DNA of 9,890 bases from positions 1-9,890 of the forward strand of contig CAYSER010000032.1 in assembly GCA_964430205.1 (NCBI GenBank), in the 5' to 3' direction. This DNA comes from CAJBLF01 sp964430205 (GTDB taxonomy: Bacteria > Patescibacteriota > Gracilibacteria > Absconditabacterales > Absconditicoccaceae). The notes beneath the pieces were generated by a model. It did no database searches. It was not told the DNA's origin and was given only the letters and a program-made list of their open reading frames with translations. Position numbers and translations under genes: made by a program. Positions 6,748-9,890 of this stretch are shown here, one piece after another; position 1 is the first letter of the stretch, and every line of letters begins with the position of its first letter.

Positions 6748-6769
6748 CAGGACGCATATACGCGCCCTG
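6741..6769 (-). terminator. Rho-independent terminator of the telA-family gene
   Basis: On the minus strand CAGGGCGC, 6-nt loop GTATAT, GCGTCCTG (8-bp stem with one G-T wobble), then seven T. It begins about 25 bp after the TAA of the telA-family gene. Confidence 0.85.
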
Positions 6770-6793
6770 CAGAGGAGTAAGCGATGATCTGGA

Positions 6794-7960
6794 TTATCCC
6801 AGGAATTTCGGTTGGGTCTTCCCGGATTCTTCGATCTCTTTCGCTTTCTTTTCGGCTTGTTCCATGAGCTGGCCGAATTTGGTGATTTTTTCGTTGAGCA
6901 CCGGGATAGCCTTGACCCTGAACTCTTTGGCATCATCATACAGCTGGATAGTCTGCTGCATATGTTGCTGCCATTGTTCGAAGGCCTGGAAGCTGTCCGT
7001 AGCCTCTTTTTGGATAGCGTTTTGGTAGGTGCCGAGCATCTTGTGCACGGTGTCCGCCAGATTCTTGTTCGCGTTCTTGAGCGCCTGGAGACTGTCGAGC
7101 ATCCGTTTCTGATCATAGAGTTCGGCGGCCAGCCACACACCGGTCTGCAGTCGGAGCAGCGCGATCTTGTTCTTTTCACGGATATCCATGATGAGTTCGC
7201 GGTGGCCACGGGCGACCAGTTCGGCGGAGATGGCGCTGTCGAAGCTGCTCAGGTAGGACTCCTGTAATGCCATAATCCGCTTGTTGAGCGGATACAGCCA
7301 GTTTTCCTGCATGAATCGCTGCTTGGCTTCATCCGGCTCTTCATCGATCTTCTTCTCGAGCGTTTCCTTGATGATGATGCCGGCGACGATGGCGTCATGA
7401 TATTCGCGCATGCTGCCGAGGAATGCGTCTTTGCGGGCGTTGATCGTGATGATGTCGGCTTCCTTCTTGTCCAGGAGCGTTTCGACGAGCGAGATGTTCT
7501 CATTGATCATCTTTATCGCGTCTTCGTACTGTTCCCAGTAGCGGGCGATAGGACCGCCGAGGAAGGGGATCTTCTGCACGATTTTTTTGAGTTTTTTTCG
7601 GGGCGTGGTCTTCCAGTCGATGCTCCCGGGGTTGATGCGATCGAATTCGTGGCCCAAGGTCTCGAGGATATCGGAGATCTGTTTTCCGTCTGCATCCTGT
7701 TTCAGGTCTTTGAGCCTGATAGAGAATCCTTTGCCGAGTTCGATCACTTTTTTTTGTTCAGTGTCCGCCAGCGTGAAGATGGCCGCTTGCTTCTCGTTGC
7801 TCGTCGCATCGCCAGCCGTCAATGCATTGATGAATTCTTCCGCTTTCACCTTCATGGCCGCCTGCTGTTCCTGCGGAGAGAAGTCCTTGCTTAGACCAAG
7901 GGTCTCTCTGACATTGGTTTCGATCTTGGTGAGATCTTTTTTTTCGGTTTTCGGTTCCAT
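6794..7960 (-). CDS. telA: TelA-family (toxic anion resistance) protein
   Basis: 388 residues, all helical, ending in TAA. It fits the TelA/KlaA family (PF05816): an N-terminal acidic/charged region; NPGSIDW (110-116) followed by a short basic linker and FLGGPIARYWEQYEDAI (133-149), comparable to the family's G-x-P-I-x-x-Y-x-x-K-Y stretch; then a long helical region with DKKEADIITINARKDAFLGSM (164-184); and a C-terminal part with RIMALQESYLSSFDSAISAEL (228-248), NKIALLRLQTGVWLAAELYDQK (264-285) and Ala/Gln-rich helices. Family members are associated with tellurite, colicin or antibiotic tolerance, but the molecular function is unclear. Start ATG 7958-7960 lies about 50 bp from a promoter-like sequence. 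It is convergent with the flotillin unit and divergent from the repeat protein. No UGA codons occur in the frame. Confidence 0.85.
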   Translation of the reverse strand: MEPKTEKKDLTKIETNVRETLGLSKDFSPQEQQAAMKVKAEEFINALTAGDATSNEKQAAIFTLADTEQKKVIELGKGFSIRLKDLKQDADGKQISDILETLGHEFDRINPGSIDWKTTPRKKLKKIVQKIPFLGGPIARYWEQYEDAIKMINENISLVETLLDKKEADIITINARKDAFLGSMREYHDAIVAGIIIKETLEKKIDEEPDEAKQRFMQENWLYPLNKRIMALQESYLSSFDSAISAELVARGHRELIMDIREKNKIALLRLQTGVWLAAELYDQKRMLDSLQALKNANKNLADTVHKMLGTYQNAIQKEATDSFQAFEQWQQHMQQTIQLYDDAKEFRVKAIPVLNEKITKFGQLMEQAEKKAKEIEESGKTQPKFLG

Positions 7961-8011
7961 AAGTATTCGATGTTTTTTACGTTTTTTGTTCGGTTTATAT
8001 ATTTATACGAT

Positions 8012-8041
8012 ATAATATATTTTTATTAAATAAAAAGTCAA
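8012..8041 (-). promoter_or_regulatory. Promoter-like sequence for the telA-family gene
   Basis: Minus strand: -35 TTGACT (8041-8036), 18-bp spacer, -10 TATTAT (8017-8012). A perfect 8-bp palindrome AAGCGCTT (8040-8047) overlaps the upstream edge of the -35 box and is a plausible operator. Confidence 0.5.
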
Positions 8042-8073
8042 GCGCTTATAAATGGGGAAAATATAATAATAGA

Positions 8074-8101
8074 TTGACTTTTTTGGTATAATAACTATAA
8101 G
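8074..8101 (+). promoter_or_regulatory. Promoter-like sequence for the membrane-anchored repeat protein
   Basis: -35 TTGACT (8074-8079), 16-bp spacer, -10 TATAAG (8096-8101). Its -35 box is 32 bp from that of the divergent telA-family promoter. Confidence 0.5.
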
Positions 8102-8320
8102 AAACTATCAAACAAAATACGGACCAAAAATCAGAATCGACTATGAACACAGCTGATCCTTAACACCACGAAAACAGCATCGCAATTGCTATATCTATTG
8201 CGTGAGGTGAATATCGAACTCATCGTATGCCGGAATTGACGCTTCCGAGCTACTATCATTCTGTCGAAACAAACAAAAAGAACAAATAAACCAGAAAAAA
8301 CAAGAAAAAAAATCATTATT
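8102..8320 (+). other. Long leader upstream of the repeat protein, no gene recognised
   Basis: About 220 nt between the proposed promoter and the start codon. It holds a small hairpin (CGCAAT 8181-8186 / ATTGCG 8197-8202), a 6-codon ATG frame at 8143-8163, and an A-rich final 50 nt without a Shine-Dalgarno sequence. I find no known riboswitch or RNA gene; its length suggests a regulatory 5' UTR or a second promoter closer to the gene. Confidence 0.4.
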
Positions 8321-9890
8321 ATGCAACAATTTGTAACATTATTCGCATTCTTGGGGATCATGGGAGTAGTTACGTTAGTGCTGTGGATACGGCACAGAAA
8401 GACTGCAGACCATCATCGCCAGGAAGAAAAGCCTTCGCAGAGCGAAGCTTTTACGGGTGAATCTCACCCATCACAATCACGGATTCCCTTCTTCATCAGT
8501 CCTGAGCAAAAGGAACAGAGACGACGGGAGGAACGGATCAGACTATTGAATGAGACGGTCATGTCGCTCAAAGAACTGGCTCAAGGCAAGCTCTGGGGAA
8601 GGGAGGATATCGAAGATGCCGCAGGGATCTCCCTCGACGATACCGATATGCAATACATCGCAGAACAGGTACCTTCGCCTCTTGCTATGTCGATATGGGC
8701 ACTCCATCGCAAAATCCAGGAGCGTAAGCTCACCGATGATGAGATCATCAAGATCATCGACACCGGAACGGAAAATTTGGTCGATGAATTCTTTGAGGCG
8801 TATTCTCAGAGTCCTACCTGGACGATGTCCTATCTGCTGCTTGATCGATTGATCGCCAAAGATCCTTTGTTGGTTTACCGGTTCACGAATCTCAGCAAGG
8901 AGACGATGAGCGTTATCATTGATAAGCTCTCAGCCTACGAACTGCAGGGATATCGGATGCGCCCTATCGAACCCAATGAGTCTTACGATGGTTGGTTCAG
9001 GGATCTGCAGGCATCTACGGATGACCATGAGATCGAGGTATCGTATTATGCGTATGCCCAGACCAATATCATCCACCACATGGAACAGTATCTCCCTCAG
9101 GAGTCCAAGCTGCACGACAAAGCGTTCGACAAGATCCTTGCCGGCAGTGCGAACCTGATCGAGATGATTCGCAGAGTCGATGACTTGAGCGAAGACGAGA
9201 TTCGGAAGATCTTCGATCGCAACCATAAGGAGGAGATTTCAGTGCTGTTCGACGTGTTCAATACGAGCGACATCGTCGCTATCTTTCCTGCAGATTTCGC
9301 TATCAAGGTTGCATTGCAGCTAGTGGAAAGTGACTATGAAGACGAAATCAAGGACAACTATCCGTATAGCGAAGTGCCGGCCTCTGAATATCAGGCTGTC
9401 ATCGGATCGCTCTCTGCGGATGAATTGCTCGGCTATGATGCCCGTGGTAATGGGAATTATGACATCATCAAACTCATCGAAGACAAGATGAGCGATGATG
9501 ATGAACTCCGTAAACTGGCATTCGCGAAGATGCGGACATCATCGCATTTCGTGGATGCTATCGAACGTTGGGACAATGTCACCGAAGATGAGATCACAGC
9601 TATCATGGAAACCAAGGATGATAGTCTCATCAATGCATTGTTCGGACGAGATGATTCCGATGATATCATATGCAATCTGCCGCAGGAGATGGCGATCAAG
9701 ATTCGTCTTGAGTTGCTCTATCCCATCGCATCACAGACCGTCGCCGACAAGTATGGATTCAATGATGAGCAGGCATTCCGTAAGGTAATTGCTGAGCTCA
9801 CGGCTGATGAACTGTTAGGGTTCAGGAGTGATCCAACATCCAACGATGCGGATTATGACATCATCAAGCTCATCGAAGACGAGATGAACG
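8321..9890 (+). CDS. Membrane-anchored helical protein with 132-residue repeats (3' end outside window)
   Basis: Starts at ATG 8321 and stays open to the window edge: 523 codons, no stop of any kind. One N-terminal membrane segment (about 4-23) is followed by RHRK, predicting a cytoplasmic bulk, then a polar linker (25-75). From about residue 136 the protein consists of related helical modules. Two adjacent copies are exactly 132 residues long: 248-379 and 380-511. A third begins at 512 (YDIIKLIED, identical at 380 and 512). A shorter, more diverged module precedes them (about 136-215). Recurring landmarks are (S/T)EDEI/TDDEI, and LSADELLGY/LTADELLGF/LSAYELQGY near the module end. Modules are acidic, rich in Asp, Glu and Ile. 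I do not recognise the family. Repeats of this sort suggest a superhelical protein-binding scaffold. It is divergent from the telA-family gene. No ribosome binding site is visible. Confidence 0.85.
   Translation, partial: MQQFVTLFAFLGIMGVVTLVLWIRHRKTADHHRQEEKPSQSEAFTGESHPSQSRIPFFISPEQKEQRRREERIRLLNETVMSLKELAQGKLWGREDIEDAAGISLDDTDMQYIAEQVPSPLAMSIWALHRKIQERKLTDDEIIKIIDTGTENLVDEFFEAYSQSPTWTMSYLLLDRLIAKDPLLVYRFTNLSKETMSVIIDKLSAYELQGYRMRPIEPNESYDGWFRDLQASTDDHEIEVSYYAYAQTNIIHHMEQYLPQESKLHDKAFDKILAGSANLIEMIRRVDDLSEDEIRKIFDRNHKEEISVLFDVFNTSDIVAIFPADFAIKVALQLVESDYEDEIKDNYPYSEVPASEYQAVIGSLSADELLGYDARGNGNYDIIKLIEDKMSDDDELRKLAFAKMRTSSHFVDAIERWDNVTEDEITAIMETKDDSLINALFGRDDSDDIICNLPQEMAIKIRLELLYPIASQTVADKYGFNDEQAFRKVIAELTADELLGFRSDPTSNDADYDIIKLIEDEMN
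9062..9890 (+). repeat. 396-bp tandem modules inside the repeat protein
   Basis: Module A 9062-9457, module B 9458-9853, module C begins at 9854. B and C start with nearly identical DNA (TATGACATCATCAA, then CTCATCGAAGAC), whereas A is diverged (TNIIHHMEQYL). The high DNA identity of the B and C starts suggests a more recent duplication than A-B. Confidence 0.8.

Noticed and set aside
7397..8015. Two open frames on the plus strand opposite the telA-family gene
   Set aside because: Shadows of the minus-strand gene; that gene has a promoter, terminator and family-level similarity.
8143..8163. Leader peptide in the repeat-protein 5' region
   Set aside because: Six codons without a ribosome binding site, amino-acid run or terminator/antiterminator structure to support attenuation.
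8131..8361. Small minus-strand gene upstream of the repeat protein
   Set aside because: It overlaps the start of the plus-strand gene and reads through the A-rich leader; no family resemblance.

Overview
The window most likely comes from a Candidate Phyla Radiation bacterium that uses genetic code 25 (UGA = glycine), i.e. Absconditabacteria (SR1) or Gracilibacteria (BD1-5). The proof is internal. comM is full length only if an in-frame TGA (codon 435) is read through, and that codon sits at a glycine conserved in the family. Two DUF559 endonuclease genes carry several in-frame TGAs, and at two aligned conserved glycines one copy has TGA where the other has GGA or GGT. Stops that look real are TAA or TAG. 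None of the starts checked has a convincing Shine-Dalgarno sequence; leaders are A-rich.

Layout. 1-41: probable terminator of a gene outside the window. 48-650: first DUF559 (Vsr-like endonuclease) cassette, with G/C-rich palindromic repeats at both ends. 669-2222: comM/yifB, a Mg-chelatase-like AAA+ protein. 2230-2816: second DUF559 cassette, with a one-base frameshift in an A6 run and an inverted copy of the same ~104-bp repeat. So comM lies between two copies of what looks like a small endonuclease-plus-repeat mobile element. 2806-3591 (minus): unrecognised all-helical protein.

3781-6640: two-gene unit yqiJ-like (OB-fold/NfeD-type membrane protein with a His/Asp-rich loop) and yqiK-like flotillin (SPFH protein with a very long coiled coil). 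6794-7960 (minus): TelA-family protein (tellurite/toxic-anion resistance family). 8321-end: membrane-anchored helical protein built from 132-residue repeats, cut by the window edge. Two divergent promoter regions (3592-3780 and 7961-8320) and one convergent pair of terminators (6667-6769) organise this half.

Working together (inference): the YqiJ-flotillin pair forms a membrane microdomain/scaffold module. TelA-family proteins are often encoded near stress and membrane-protection genes. The 251-261-residue helical protein and the repeat protein are candidates for extra parts of the same envelope-stress system. The DUF559 cassettes are probably unrelated insertions. They are also far richer in UGA-glycine (8 of 14 domain glycines) than the resident genes (1 among more than 100).
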